Source: Alienimonas sp043951915 (lineage in GTDB: Bacteria > Planctomycetota > Planctomycetia > Planctomycetales > Planctomycetaceae). From it: a stretch of DNA of 64,000 nt. Both the position numbers and the translations under genes were made by a program. Below the pieces are notes generated by a model. That model ran no database searches. It had not been told where the DNA came from and worked only from the letters and a program-made list of their open reading frames with translations. Below are positions 7,638-16,561 of the stretch, in pieces. How positions within the stretch are numbered: position 1 is the stretch's first letter; each line of letters starts with the position of its first letter. The stretch covers positions 10,886-74,885 of the forward strand of contig NZ_JBINJD010000002.1 in the NCBI RefSeq assembly GCF_043951915.1, in the 5' to 3' direction.

Positions 7638-8830
7638 GGGGTGAGGGCGATGCGGTGGTTGCTGAGCCGCTCGAAGCCCTCGGCGGTGATGCGGTAGTTG
7701 TGCTCCACCCGCACCCCGCCGATGTCGTCATGGTAGCTGCCGGGTTCGAGCGTCACGACGTCGTTCTCGCGGAGGACGTCGTCGCTCTCCGGCACCTCGA
7801 TGGGCGGTTCCGGGTGGCCCATGCCCAGCCCGTGGCCGGCGTGGTGGGACAGCTTGCCAAAACCGGCCTCCTCCAGCACGCCGCTGCACGCGTCGTAGAC
7901 GGCGCTGGCCTTGGCCCCGGCCTTCAGCACGTCTTCGCCGGCCTTCAGAGCGGAGCGGCAGGCCTTGAACAGCTCCTGCTGCCGGTCCGACGGCTCGCCG
8001 ACGGCGTAGGTGTTCGTGAAGTCGCTGCGGTAACCGCCCAGGACGAAGGAGTAATCGAGGATGAACAGGTCCCCCTGCTCGAGTTTTTCGCCGACCGGCA
8101 ACCCGCCCGCCTTGCCGCGGCCCTGCCGGGTGGAGCGCCAGTCGCCGTAGACGATGCCCGGCCGGCCGGCGGTTTCGTTACAGACCGTGCTGACGGCGTT
8201 GTAGACCTCCAGGTCCGTCACGCCGGGGCGGATCACCTCGAAGGCTTTGGCGTGTCCGGCGTCGCCGGCCTTCATGCATTGCAGCAGGCATTCGATCTCG
8301 TCCGGCAGTTTCTGCCGACGCAGATCGCGGAGCAGATTCCCCAGCGAATGCCGCTTGCCGTCGACCGGGCACTCGAAGTGCAGAACCGCGTCGGTCTTGA
8401 GGCTGTCGCGGCAGATTTCGCCGACCAGCGCCGGGCACCATTCCCCTTCCAGCGCCGTCTTGCCGCTGAGGGGGCCGCGTTTGGCGAGGGCGGCGAAGGT
8501 GGCGTGGTCCCGGTTCGTCACGCTGTGAGCGTGGTCGTACCAGGGCGTTTGCAGGAAGTCGTCGCAGAAGGCCTCGCCGTCGGCGGACTTCGCGGTGAAG
8601 TTGTCCGCGGCGAGGGTGGCCTTCCCGGCGCCGTCGCGGGCGTCGGAGCCGCCGTCCCGTTCGAGCAGCAGAATCGCCCGCTCCCCCCGGCTGAAGGAGA
8701 GCGGCTGCACCCGGAAGTTCGTCAGGTAGCTGACGTGCCGCGGATCGGCGACGATCGCCGCGGTGATCGAGTCGGGCAGCCGCGCCCAGAGCTTGGCACG
8801 GCGTTGGCGGCAACCGGATTCGCTGAGCAT
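7634..8830 (-). CDS. M24-family metallopeptidase (Xaa-Pro aminopeptidase / creatinase fold)
   Basis: 398 residues from the ATG at 8830. A longer frame reaches 8938 but starts in sequence unlike the family. It has an N-terminal creatinase-like domain (to about 180) and a C-terminal pita-bread domain. Metal ligands are recognisable: the two Asp in DYSFVLGGYRSDFTNTY, His in HAGHGLGMGH, Glu in LEPGSYHDD and the last Glu in GVRVEHNYRIT. Such enzymes cut Xaa-Pro bonds in the cytoplasm with two Mn or Co ions. It is the first gene of the coupled minus-strand trio, and its stop overlaps the next start by four bases. The exact substrate is not determined. Confidence 0.85.
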   Translation of the reverse strand: MLSESGCRQRRAKLWARLPDSITAAIVADPRHVSYLTNFRVQPLSFSRGERAILLLERDGGSDARDGAGKATLAADNFTAKSADGEAFCDDFLQTPWYDHAHSVTNRDHATFAALAKRGPLSGKTALEGEWCPALVGEICRDSLKTDAVLHFECPVDGKRHSLGNLLRDLRRQKLPDEIECLLQCMKAGDAGHAKAFEVIRPGVTDLEVYNAVSTVCNETAGRPGIVYGDWRSTRQGRGKAGGLPVGEKLEQGDLFILDYSFVLGGYRSDFTNTYAVGEPSDRQQELFKACRSALKAGEDVLKAGAKASAVYDACSGVLEEAGFGKLSHHAGHGLGMGHPEPPIEVPESDDVLRENDVVTLEPGSYHDDIGGVRVEHNYRITAEGFERLSNHRIALTP

Positions 8831-9008
8831 CGCGGCAGTCTGGCGAACCGAAGGCAAACCGCAAGGCCCTCCCGCGGGCTTCACGGCGACTTCATCAGGG
8901 TTTGCTCGCGCCCCGAGTCCGTTCAAACGGGTTGCCAAGGACGGGCGAGTTGGGTTGCCTTATAGGCTGAGCGTCGCCGGCCGTTCGCCGCGTGTTTGAA
9001 GAGGGCGG

Positions 9009-9782
9009 CTAACTCCGCTTCTGGTTCTTCACCACGACGGCGCTCAGGCCGCCGTCGACGCCGATCTCCTGGCCGGTGATCCAGTCGTGGGCCGGGTCGA
9101 GCAGGAAGGCGACCGCGGCGGCGACGTCGCCGGGCTCGCCAAGGCGGTGCAGGGCGTGCATGTCGCGGCTGGCCTCCGCGGCCGGCTCGCTCTTCCAGAC
9201 CCGTTGGGTCAGCTTCGTCTGCGTCAGGCCGGGGCTGACGCAGTTGAACCGCAGGCCGCGGTGGGCGTAGGTCGCCGCGGCGGAGCGGCTCAGCCCGGCG
9301 ACGCCGGCCTTCGCGGCGGCGATCGCCTCGTGGGAGTGAATGCCGATCCGCCCCGCCACCGAGCCCATCAGTACGACGCTCCCGCCGTCCCGCAGCGTCT
9401 TCCCGGCGGCCCGCACGCAGTGGAAGGCGCTGTCGAGGTTCGTGCGGAGCGTGTCGGCCCACTCCTCGTCGGTGGTGAGGTGGGCGGCTTTCATCAGGAA
9501 GGAGCCGACCATGTTCGCGGCCCCGGCGAAGCCCCCGCCGCCCCGTCCTTCGCCGCGCTGAAACGGGCCGAACTGTTCCTGGGCCGCCTCGAACGCGGCC
9601 TGCACGCTGGCGCCGTCGGCGGCGTCGAACCGCACGGTTTGGCTGTCCGTCTCCGCGGCGAGGTTCGTCAGCGAATCGACGTCGCGGGCGGCCAGCAGCG
9701 TCTGATGACCGGCGGCGTGCAGGCGGCGGGTGAGGTCGGCGGCGATGTCGCTGCTCGCCCCGAGGATCAGGAAACCGGGCAT
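9009..9782 (-). CDS. Short-chain dehydrogenase/reductase family protein lacking the usual catalytic Tyr
   Basis: 257 residues with a Rossmann fold: the start LILGASSDIAADL fits the TGxxxGxG nucleotide motif, and the C terminus (GQEIGVDGGLS) is typical of SDRs. In the active-site block HEAIAAAKAGV the Lys is present, but the residue four before it is Ile where SDRs have Tyr. A glycine-rich stretch (about residues 94-107) replaces the usual NNAG region. It therefore may be a catalytically altered oxidoreductase or use another acid. Single gene, with the start at ATG 9782. The substrate cannot be told. Confidence 0.8.
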   Translation of the reverse strand: MPGFLILGASSDIAADLTRRLHAAGHQTLLAARDVDSLTNLAAETDSQTVRFDAADGASVQAAFEAAQEQFGPFQRGEGRGGGGFAGAANMVGSFLMKAAHLTTDEEWADTLRTNLDSAFHCVRAAGKTLRDGGSVVLMGSVAGRIGIHSHEAIAAAKAGVAGLSRSAAATYAHRGLRFNCVSPGLTQTKLTQRVWKSEPAAEASRDMHALHRLGEPGDVAAAVAFLLDPAHDWITGQEIGVDGGLSAVVVKNQKRS

Positions 9783-9918
9783 GATTCGGATACGTCGGGG
9801 ACGAGAGCGGGAAACGCAGGGTTTTAGGGGCGCTGCGAACTCCCGACAGGGGCGGCGTTGCCGCAGCGCCGGCCGGATCGCATGATGTCGGGCCGTTCCC
9901 GACGCCGTCGCGCCCGCA

Positions 9919-10881
9919 ATGCCCCCCGTCGCCGTGTCCCCGGCCCTCCTGACCGGGGCGGGCGCCTCCGAGTTCGCCGTCCTCTGCGTCTACGCGCTCG
10001 CCGTGGGCGCCGCGAGCGTCGCCGGCGGGGCCCTGCCGGGACGGGTGCGGCTGACCCACCTGCGGCTCCAGTTGGCGATGAGCTGCGTCGGCGGGTTGAT
10101 GCTCGGCGTGGCCCTGTTCGGCCTGATCCCCCACGCCGCAGCGGGCTTCGGGCGGATCGAGCCGGCCCTGTGGGGCGTCGCCGCGGGGCTGCTGGGGATG
10201 TTCTTCCTCCTGCGGTTCGCCCCGTTTCATTCCCACGAACCGCCCTCGGTGGTGGAGCACGAGGGGGGCGAGGAGGGCTGCGGGCACCCGCACCACGACC
10301 CGCACCCCAGCGCCGCCCGCTGGGCCGGGGCGGCGTTCGGGCTGGGGGTGCACGCCCTGATCGACGGGGCGGCGCTCGCCGCGGCGGTGCGGGGCGGCCA
10401 CTCCGGCGGGGGGGCGTTGGGTCTGGGGGCGCTGCCGGGGCTGGGGGCGTTCCTCGCCATCGCCCTGCACAAGCCGCTGGACGCCGTCACCGTGATGACC
10501 CTCGCCCGCACCGCCCCCGGCGGGTCCTGGAGCCGGCGGAACCCGGGCACGATCAACCTGCTGTTCGCCGCGATCGGCCCGGCGGGGGCGATCGGGTTCT
10601 ACCTGCTCGCCGGGGCGGCGCCGGCGGAGCACCTGGTCGTCGGGACCGCGATGGCCCTCGCCGCCGGGGCGTTCCTGTGCATCGCCCTGTCGGACCTGCT
10701 GCCGGAATTGGAATTCCACTCCCACGACCGGCTGAAGCTCTCCGCGGCCCTGCTGCTCGGCGTGGCCGTCGCCGCCGGGGTCGAGGTCTTCGCCCACGGC
10801 TACGCCCACCGGGTCGCCGCCGAGGGCGAGGAAGCCGGCCCGCTGCACACCCACCCCCACGGGCACCCGCACTCGCATTAG
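9919..10881 (+). CDS. ZIP-family divalent metal transporter
   Basis: 320 residues, about eight membrane helices. The ZIP metal path is seen in LGVHALIDGAAL (helix 4) and AIALHKPLDAVTV (helix 5), where His and Asp line the site. Between helices 3 and 4 is a His-rich loop (HEGGEEGCGHPHHDPHP) and the C terminus is again His-rich (HTHPHGHPHSH), both common in zinc/iron ZIP proteins. It imports a divalent metal, most likely zinc, into the cytoplasm; this is family knowledge. It lies alone between an SDR gene and hrpA. The start ATG at 9919 begins close to the first hydrophobic segment. Confidence 0.85.
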   Translation: MPPVAVSPALLTGAGASEFAVLCVYALAVGAASVAGGALPGRVRLTHLRLQLAMSCVGGLMLGVALFGLIPHAAAGFGRIEPALWGVAAGLLGMFFLLRFAPFHSHEPPSVVEHEGGEEGCGHPHHDPHPSAARWAGAAFGLGVHALIDGAALAAAVRGGHSGGGALGLGALPGLGAFLAIALHKPLDAVTVMTLARTAPGGSWSRRNPGTINLLFAAIGPAGAIGFYLLAGAAPAEHLVVGTAMALAAGAFLCIALSDLLPELEFHSHDRLKLSAALLLGVAVAAGVEVFAHGYAHRVAAEGEEAGPLHTHPHGHPHSH

Positions 10882-10897
10882 CTGCCGTCGCTCCGCC

Positions 10898-10994
10898 GTG
10901 AGCCCGAAGCGCAAGCGAGGGGGGGATGCGGCGAATCGAGCAACACTGCATTCCGTGATCCGCGTCGCTCCCCTCGCTTGCGCTTCGGGCTCAC
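10898..10994. repeat. Palindromic element with perfect 25-bp arms (AGCCCGAAGCGCAAGCGAGG family)
   Basis: 10898-10922 and 10970-10994 are perfectly complementary over 25 bases with 47 bases between. The arm sequence GTGAGCCCGAAGCGCAAGCG is a dispersed planctomycete repeat as far as I recall. It lies between the ZIP transporter gene and the hrpA start at 11038. Confidence 0.9.
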
Positions 10995-11037
10995 AGACGG
11001 TTGCCGCTTCGTTGTTTCGCCCGACAATCCCCGTCCG

Positions 11038-14000
11038 ATGAGCGACGCCCCCCCGAAGAAACGTCGCCGCCGCAATCGCAAGAAGAAATCGGCCGGCGAG
11101 CACGGCGGCGAAACGCTGCCGCCGGAGGAAGTGAAGGGCCGGATCGACCTCGTCGTCGAGCGCCTCAACGCCGGCGTGATGGTCGCGGACCGGTTCAAGA
11201 TCGAACGTGGCCTGAACACGGTTCTGCACCTGTCCAAGACGGGCAAGCCGCTGTCGAAGAGCCTCGAACGGCTGGAGCGGGACGCGACCCGCAGCGGGGA
11301 GCGGTTCGACGAACGGAAGGCGACCGTCCCGCAGGTCAGCTACCCCGGCGAACTGCCGGTAACGGGGCGGCGGGACGAACTGGCGGAGGCGATCCGCGAC
11401 AATCAGGTGGTCGTCGTCTGCGGCGAAACCGGCTCCGGCAAAAGCACCCAGCTGCCGAAGATCTGCCTGGACCTCGGCCGCGGGGTGGCGGGGATGATCG
11501 GCCACACCCAGCCCCGCCGGATCGCCGCCCGCAGCGTGGCCAGCCGGGTGGGGGAGGAACTGGGCGTCTCGAACCCCACGGTCGCTCATAAGGTGCGCTT
11601 CGCCGACCAGACGACGGACAAGACGTTGGTCAAACTGATGACCGACGGCGTCCTGCTGGCGGAAACGCAGTCCGACCGGTTCCTGAACCGCTACGACACG
11701 ATCATCGTCGACGAGGCTCACGAGCGGAGCCTCAACATCGATTTCCTGCTCGGCTACATCAAACGCCTGCTGCCCAAACGGCCGGAACTGAGGTTGATCG
11801 TGACCAGCGCCACGATCGACGTCGCCCGCTACAGCGAGTTCTTCGGCAGCGGCGAGCCCGGCACGGAGGAGTTCCAACCGGCCCCGGTGATCGAGGTCAG
11901 CGGCCGCACCTACCCGGTCGAGATGCGGTACCGGCCGCTGCCGGAGCCGGACGAGAACGACAACCAGCCCGACCCGGAGGACCACCTCGCCGACGCCGTC
12001 GCCGAGGTGTGCAAGGAGGGCCCCGGCGACGTGCTGGTGTTCGTGCCGACCGAGCGGGACATCCGCGACGTGTCCGACGCCCTCCGCGGCCGCCGGCTGC
12101 CCGGCGGCGGGCCGACGGAGATCCTGCCGCTCTACGGCCGGCTCTCCGTGAAGGAACAGCAAAAGGTGTTCAAACCCGCCAGCGGCCGGCGGATCGTGGT
12201 GGCGACGAACGTCGCCGAGAGCAGCCTGACGGTGCCGGGCATCCGCTACGTGGTCGACACCGGCACGGCCCGCATCAGCCGCTACGCCGCCCGGACCGGG
12301 GTGCAGCGGTTGCCGATCGAACCGGTCTCGAAGGCCAGCGCCCGCCAGCGGGCCGGGCGCTGCGGCCGGGTGGGGCCGGGCGTCTGCGTGCGGCTGTACT
12401 CCGAGGAGGACTTCGAGAGCCGGGAAGAATTTACCCCGCCGGAAATTCAGCGGAGCAATCTGGCCGGGGTCATCCTGCAGATGGCCACGCTGCGGCTGGG
12501 CACGATCGACGAGTTCCCGCTGCTCGACCCGCCCCGCCCGGCCAGCGTGCGGGACGGCTACGAAACGCTGACGGAGATCGGCGCCCTCGACGAGGAGTAC
12601 GCCCTGACCGACCTCGGCCGCACGCTCTCCACGATGCCGGTGGACCCGCGGATCGGCCGGATGGTCGTCGCCGGGGCGGACGAGGGCGTGCTGCACGACG
12701 TGCTGGTGATCGCCTCCGCCCTGGAGATCCAGGACCCCCGCGACCGCCCGGTCGACAAGAAGGGCGCCGCGGACGCCGCCCACGAGCCGTTCCTCGATTC
12801 GGACAGCGACTTCCTCACGCTGCTCAACATCTGGAACTGGTATCAGGAGCGCCGCAAATCGCTCTCCCGCGGCAAGCTGATGAAGGCTTGCCGCCAGAAT
12901 TTTTTGAATCACGTTCGCCTGCGGGAGTGGAGCGACGTGCACCGGCAACTGGCGGACCTGGCCCGGTCCGCCAAGCTGCCGAAGCGGTCCCACGACGGCG
13001 AGAAGTACGACCCGATCCACCGGGCGCTGCTGGCCGGGCTGCTGGGCAAGGCGATGTACCGGCCGGACGACGGGCCGGAGTACACCGCCGCCGGGGGGGT
13101 GAAGTGCGTGCTTTGGCCGGGCAGCGGCATCTTCAAGAAGAAGCCCAAGTGGGCGATGGCCGCGGAGCTGGTGGAGACCGGCCGCCGCTACGCCCGCACC
13201 GCGGCCCGCATCAGCCCGAGCTGGATCGAGCCGCTCGCCCCGCACGTGCTGAAGTACGAGTGGAGCGAACCCCGCTGGAACCCGGACAGCGGCGCTGCCC
13301 AGTGCGACGAGAAGGTCACGCTGTACGGCCTCCCGGTCGTCCCCCGCCGCACCGCCGGGCTGGCGAAGTACGACGCCCTGCTGGCCCGCACGCTGTTCAT
13401 CCAGCACGGCTTGGTCGAATACGACCTGCCCGGCGTCGACCCGGTCGACGGTAGCGGCGGCCCGGAATTTCTGTACTTCAACCGGCAGATGCAGGTCGAA
13501 GCAGAGAAACTCCAGGCGAAGGCCCGCGGCGAGGACCTGCTCGTCGGCCCGCAGGCCCGGTTCGAGTTCTACGACGAGAAGCTGCCCAACCGCGTCACCG
13601 ACCTGCCCCGCCTCAACAAGTGGTTGAAGGAGGCGAGCGAGGAGGAGCGGGACGCGCTGGTGATGGACCGGTCGCTGTTCATCCGGACCGGCGCCGCGGA
13701 GCCGGATTCGCAGCAGTATCCGGACGCGCTGAACCTCTCCGGGGCCGAGGCGAAGATTGAATACCGCCTCCGCCCCGGCGAGGCCGGCGAGGGGGAGGAC
13801 GAGGGGCTGACGGTCCACGTCGACCGCCGGGACGCCCACCGGCTGAGCGCCGCCCGCCTCGGCTGGCTGGTGCCGGGGTTGCTCGCGGAAAAAGTGACCG
13901 CCCTGATCCGCGGTCTGCCGAAAGACCTGCGGACGCGGTTCGTCCCCGTCCCGGACACGGCCCAGGAGGTCGTCGACCTGCTGACCTTCGGCGAGGGCGA

Positions 14001-15054
14001 CCTGCTGCACGAACTCTCCCGCGTGCTGCAACGCATCGGCGGGGAGCGGGTGCCGGTCGAACTGTTGGAGGCGATCGAACTCCCCCGGCACCTCCGCATG
14101 ACGGTGCGGGTGACCGGTGCGGAGGGCGGCCCGGCGACGGTCGCCGTGCCGGCGGACGGCCGCAGCGAAAAGAAGCTGCTCGCCCCCGCCGCCCCGCCGG
14201 AGCAGCGGTTCCACCGCGACGGCCTCACCCAGTGGGACTTCGGCGAACTGCCGGAGTCCGTGCAGGTCAGCGGCAAAACGCTGCACCCGGGACTAGTCGA
14301 CGCCGGCACGACGGTCTCCGTGCGGCTGTTCGACTCCGTGGAGAAGGCGACCCACTTCACCCGCGGCGGGCTGCGGCGCCTGTTGGTTCTGGCCGACCCC
14401 GCCGGCTACGTCGCCGGGCCGGGCCCCTCGGCGCTGGAGGGCAGCGGGGTGACGGCCGACGAGTTGCGGTTGCTCGTCGCCGACCGGGCGCTGGTCCCCG
14501 GCGACGACCCGCACGCCTTCGAACCGCCTCGCAGCGACGCGGGTTGGGCGAAGATGAAGTCGGCGGCGGAGGCCCGCAGGGAGTCCGCGTTACGGCAGGT
14601 GAACGAACTGGCGGGGGCGCTGGTCCCGGCGTTGGTGCAGGTCAAGGCGTCGCTGGACGCCACGCATCCGCCGGCGTGGGAGGAGGCGGTGCTGGACATG
14701 CTCGAACAGATCGACGCCCTCGCCACGCCGCGGTTCGTGCTCACGACCGACTGGCCCCGCCTGACCGAGTTCCCCCGCTACGTCCAGGCGGCGAATCGGC
14801 GGTTCGAGCTGCTGAAGAGCGGCGACTTGAAAGGCGACGGCGAGCGGGAGGACCGGCTCGCCCCCTACCGCTCCCGGTTGGAGCGGCGGCTGGAGCGCTG
14901 CGACGACCCCCAGAATCCGCCCGGGAAAGTCGCGGCGTTCCGCTGGCTGGTCGAGGAATTACGGGTCAGCCTGTGGGCCCCGGACCTGGGACACCCGCCG
15001 GGGGTGATCGAAAAGCGGTTGGAAAAGCAGTGGCAACGCGCCAAGCTGGCGTGA
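11038..15054 (+). CDS. hrpA: ATP-dependent RNA helicase HrpA (DEAH box)
   Basis: 1338 residues from the ATG at 11038; a start 20 codons upstream would fall in the palindrome. After a Lys/Arg-rich N terminus, the helicase core shows Walker A GETGSGKST (about 130-138), DEAHERS (about 225), TSATID, the C-terminal motif QRAGRCGRVGPG, then the HA2/OB region and a long C-terminal domain of the DUF3418 kind that marks HrpA. HrpA unwinds structured mRNA and rescues stalled ribosomes in well-studied bacteria. Length and architecture match. There is no Shine-Dalgarno sequence (GTCCG precedes ATG). Pcm follows after 31 bases and may be co-transcribed. Confidence 0.92.
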   Translation: MSDAPPKKRRRRNRKKKSAGEHGGETLPPEEVKGRIDLVVERLNAGVMVADRFKIERGLNTVLHLSKTGKPLSKSLERLERDATRSGERFDERKATVPQVSYPGELPVTGRRDELAEAIRDNQVVVVCGETGSGKSTQLPKICLDLGRGVAGMIGHTQPRRIAARSVASRVGEELGVSNPTVAHKVRFADQTTDKTLVKLMTDGVLLAETQSDRFLNRYDTIIVDEAHERSLNIDFLLGYIKRLLPKRPELRLIVTSATIDVARYSEFFGSGEPGTEEFQPAPVIEVSGRTYPVEMRYRPLPEPDENDNQPDPEDHLADAVAEVCKEGPGDVLVFVPTERDIRDVSDALRGRRLPGGGPTEILPLYGRLSVKEQQKVFKPASGRRIVVATNVAESSLTVPGIRYVVDTGTARISRYAARTGVQRLPIEPVSKASARQRAGRCGRVGPGVCVRLYSEEDFESREEFTPPEIQRSNLAGVILQMATLRLGTIDEFPLLDPPRPASVRDGYETLTEIGALDEEYALTDLGRTLSTMPVDPRIGRMVVAGADEGVLHDVLVIASALEIQDPRDRPVDKKGAADAAHEPFLDSDSDFLTLLNIWNWYQERRKSLSRGKLMKACRQNFLNHVRLREWSDVHRQLADLARSAKLPKRSHDGEKYDPIHRALLAGLLGKAMYRPDDGPEYTAAGGVKCVLWPGSGIFKKKPKWAMAAELVETGRRYARTAARISPSWIEPLAPHVLKYEWSEPRWNPDSGAAQCDEKVTLYGLPVVPRRTAGLAKYDALLARTLFIQHGLVEYDLPGVDPVDGSGGPEFLYFNRQMQVEAEKLQAKARGEDLLVGPQARFEFYDEKLPNRVTDLPRLNKWLKEASEEERDALVMDRSLFIRTGAAEPDSQQYPDALNLSGAEAKIEYRLRPGEAGEGEDEGLTVHVDRRDAHRLSAARLGWLVPGLLAEKVTALIRGLPKDLRTRFVPVPDTAQEVVDLLTFGEGDLLHELSRVLQRIGGERVPVELLEAIELPRHLRMTVRVTGAEGGPATVAVPADGRSEKKLLAPAAPPEQRFHRDGLTQWDFGELPESVQVSGKTLHPGLVDAGTTVSVRLFDSVEKATHFTRGGLRRLLVLADPAGYVAGPGPSALEGSGVTADELRLLVADRALVPGDDPHAFEPPRSDAGWAKMKSAAEARRESALRQVNELAGALVPALVQVKASLDATHPPAWEEAVLDMLEQIDALATPRFVLTTDWPRLTEFPRYVQAANRRFELLKSGDLKGDGEREDRLAPYRSRLERRLERCDDPQNPPGKVAAFRWLVEELRVSLWAPDLGHPPGVIEKRLEKQWQRAKLA

Positions 15055-15085
15055 CGCCCGCCCGCCCCCGCAGCGTCGTGTCCCG

Positions 15086-15733
15086 ATGCCCCCCGAACCT
15101 GCGACCCCCGAAGCCGCCGCCTTCGCGGAGACGCTCCGCGGACGCGGCATCACGGACGAGCGGGTGATCGCCGCGGTCGCCGCCGTCGACCGGGCGCGGC
15201 TCATGCCGCCGGAGCAGCGCTCGACCGCCTGGGTGGACGCCGCCCGGCCGATCGGCGAGGGGCAGACGATCAGCCAGCCGTCGCTGGTGGCGATGATGAC
15301 CGAGGCGCTGGAGCTGACCGGCGACGAAACCGTGCTGGAGATCGGCACCGGCAGCGGCTATCAGGCGGCGATCCTCGCCCACCTGTGCCAGCGGGTGGTG
15401 ACGGTCGAACGGCTTGCCGAACTCGCCGAGCCGGCCCGCAAGGCGCTGGGGGAGTTGGGGATCGACAACGTGACCTTCCGCACCGGCGACGGCACCCTCG
15501 GGGCGCCGGAGGACGGGCCGTACGACGCGATCGTCGTCACCGCCGCGGCCCCAGACGTCCCGCCGGCGTTGGTGGAGCAGCTCGCCGAGGGCGGTCGGCT
15601 GGTGATCCCGGTCGGCGACCGCTTCACCCAGGACCTGTTGCGGGTCCGCAAAACGGCGGAGGGAACCGACCGGACGGTGTTGTGCGGCTGCCGGTTCGTC
15701 CCGCTGATCGGGCAGCAGGGGTGGGACGAGTAG
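15086..15733 (+). CDS. pcm: Protein-L-isoaspartate O-methyltransferase
   Basis: 215 residues, the usual size. It methylates L-isoaspartyl groups in damaged proteins with S-adenosylmethionine, starting their repair. The SAM-binding motif VLEIGTGSGYQAA (about 78-90) and the family signature GQTISQPSLVAMM upstream of it are both clear. It also has the C-terminal RLVIPVGDR block. The stop codon TAG is the first three bases of a palindromic element. The gene follows hrpA closely and begins at ATG 15086 in the context TCCCGATG. Confidence 0.93.
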   Translation: MPPEPATPEAAAFAETLRGRGITDERVIAAVAAVDRARLMPPEQRSTAWVDAARPIGEGQTISQPSLVAMMTEALELTGDETVLEIGTGSGYQAAILAHLCQRVVTVERLAELAEPARKALGELGIDNVTFRTGDGTLGAPEDGPYDAIVVTAAAPDVPPALVEQLAEGGRLVIPVGDRFTQDLLRVRKTAEGTDRTVLCGCRFVPLIGQQGWDE

Positions 15734-15819
15734 GGGCCGCTCCGCGGACCGGGCTCTGGGGGCGTCGCGCTCTCACCAACCGCGATCCCTTTCGCGATCG
15801 GTCCGCAGAGCGGACCCTA
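15731..15819. repeat. Palindromic element, TAGGGTCCGC family (copy 1), supplying the pcm stop codon
   Basis: The arms 15731-15751 and 15799-15819 pair at 19 of 21 positions (TAGGGGCCGCTCCGCGGACCG and its partner). The left end TAG is the pcm stop. The right end CTA would give a TAG on the other strand, but no minus-strand gene ends here. Confidence 0.85.
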
Positions 15820-15823
15820 CGGC

Positions 15824-16495
15824 ATGGACACCCTCAATCAGGTCCTCGACGCCGTCTTCCAGCGGGTGCAGAACCACTGGATCGAACTGCTGACCGCGGC
15901 GGCGTTCACGCTGGTCGGCTGGTTCTTCGGGCGCCGCCGGGCGAAGGCGGATTGGCGGAAGCGGGAGTTCTTCGACCGGGTGAACTTCAGCCTGAACTCG
16001 CTGGGCCCCGCGGAGAAAGGGGCCGACGGCGAACCCGGCCCGCGGACGCTGCGGATTCGCACGCTGGCGGAGATGAACGCCGGCGACGTGTTCCTCAACG
16101 CTGCGGCCCGGGACGCCGTGACCGCCGCGGCCCGCCGCACGACGCCGGCCGACCCGACCCTCCCGTTGCCGCAGAACGACTACTGGTTCTACCTCAACGC
16201 CGTGCTGAACGAGCTGTCGGAGCGGTTCGCCGCCGGGTTGCTGCGGCGGGACCTCGGTCAGCAGGTGCGGGGGGAGACCTACCTCGTCTGCCTCACCTGC
16301 GAGGCCGCCGGGACGATCCGGCAGCGGAAGATCCGGGCGATGGTGATCCGCAAGGACCTGTTGCTCGATCTGCCGGAGGGGGAGCCGGCCTACGAGGCCC
16401 CGACGCACTCGACGCGTTGGGAGACGCTACGGTTCCTCGCCGCCGAACACGGCCGCAACCCGTGGAAGTTCCTCGAAGTGGAACTGTGCCTGTAG
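15824..16495 (+). CDS. Uncharacterised single-pass membrane protein
   Basis: 223 residues. A hydrophobic segment near the N terminus (about 20-36, LLTAAAFTLVGWFFG) is followed by basic residues, so the protein is probably anchored with its body in the cytoplasm. The remainder is a mixed alpha/beta sequence with conserved-looking blocks (QNDYWFYLNAVLNELSERF; CLTCEAAG). The LVCLTC cysteines are too few for a clear metal site. I do not recognise a family. The gene lies between two copies of the TAGGGTCCGC palindrome, and its stop codon TAG is the left end of the second. Confidence 0.7.
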   Translation: MDTLNQVLDAVFQRVQNHWIELLTAAAFTLVGWFFGRRRAKADWRKREFFDRVNFSLNSLGPAEKGADGEPGPRTLRIRTLAEMNAGDVFLNAAARDAVTAAARRTTPADPTLPLPQNDYWFYLNAVLNELSERFAAGLLRRDLGQQVRGETYLVCLTCEAAGTIRQRKIRAMVIRKDLLLDLPEGEPAYEAPTHSTRWETLRFLAAEHGRNPWKFLEVELCL

Positions 16496-16561
16496 GGTCC
16501 GCTGCGCGGACCGTCTCCGATGACGTCGCCGCTTCGTCTACGGTCCGCACAGCGGACCCTA
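16493..16561. repeat. Palindromic element, TAGGGTCCGC family (copy 2), supplying two stop codons
   Basis: The arms 16493-16514 and 16540-16561 are complementary at 21 of 22 bases. The left TAG (16493-16495) stops the plus-strand membrane protein gene. The right CTA (16559-16561) is the TAG stop of the minus-strand glutaminyl cyclase. The element is therefore exactly the intergenic space plus both stop codons. Confidence 0.9.

Noticed and set aside
8923..14286. A 1787-codon minus-strand open frame across hrpA and its neighbours
   Set aside because: It is a codon-position shadow of the high-G+C hrpA gene: low-complexity Arg/Val/Gln-rich protein, no domain, crossing several real genes on the other strand.
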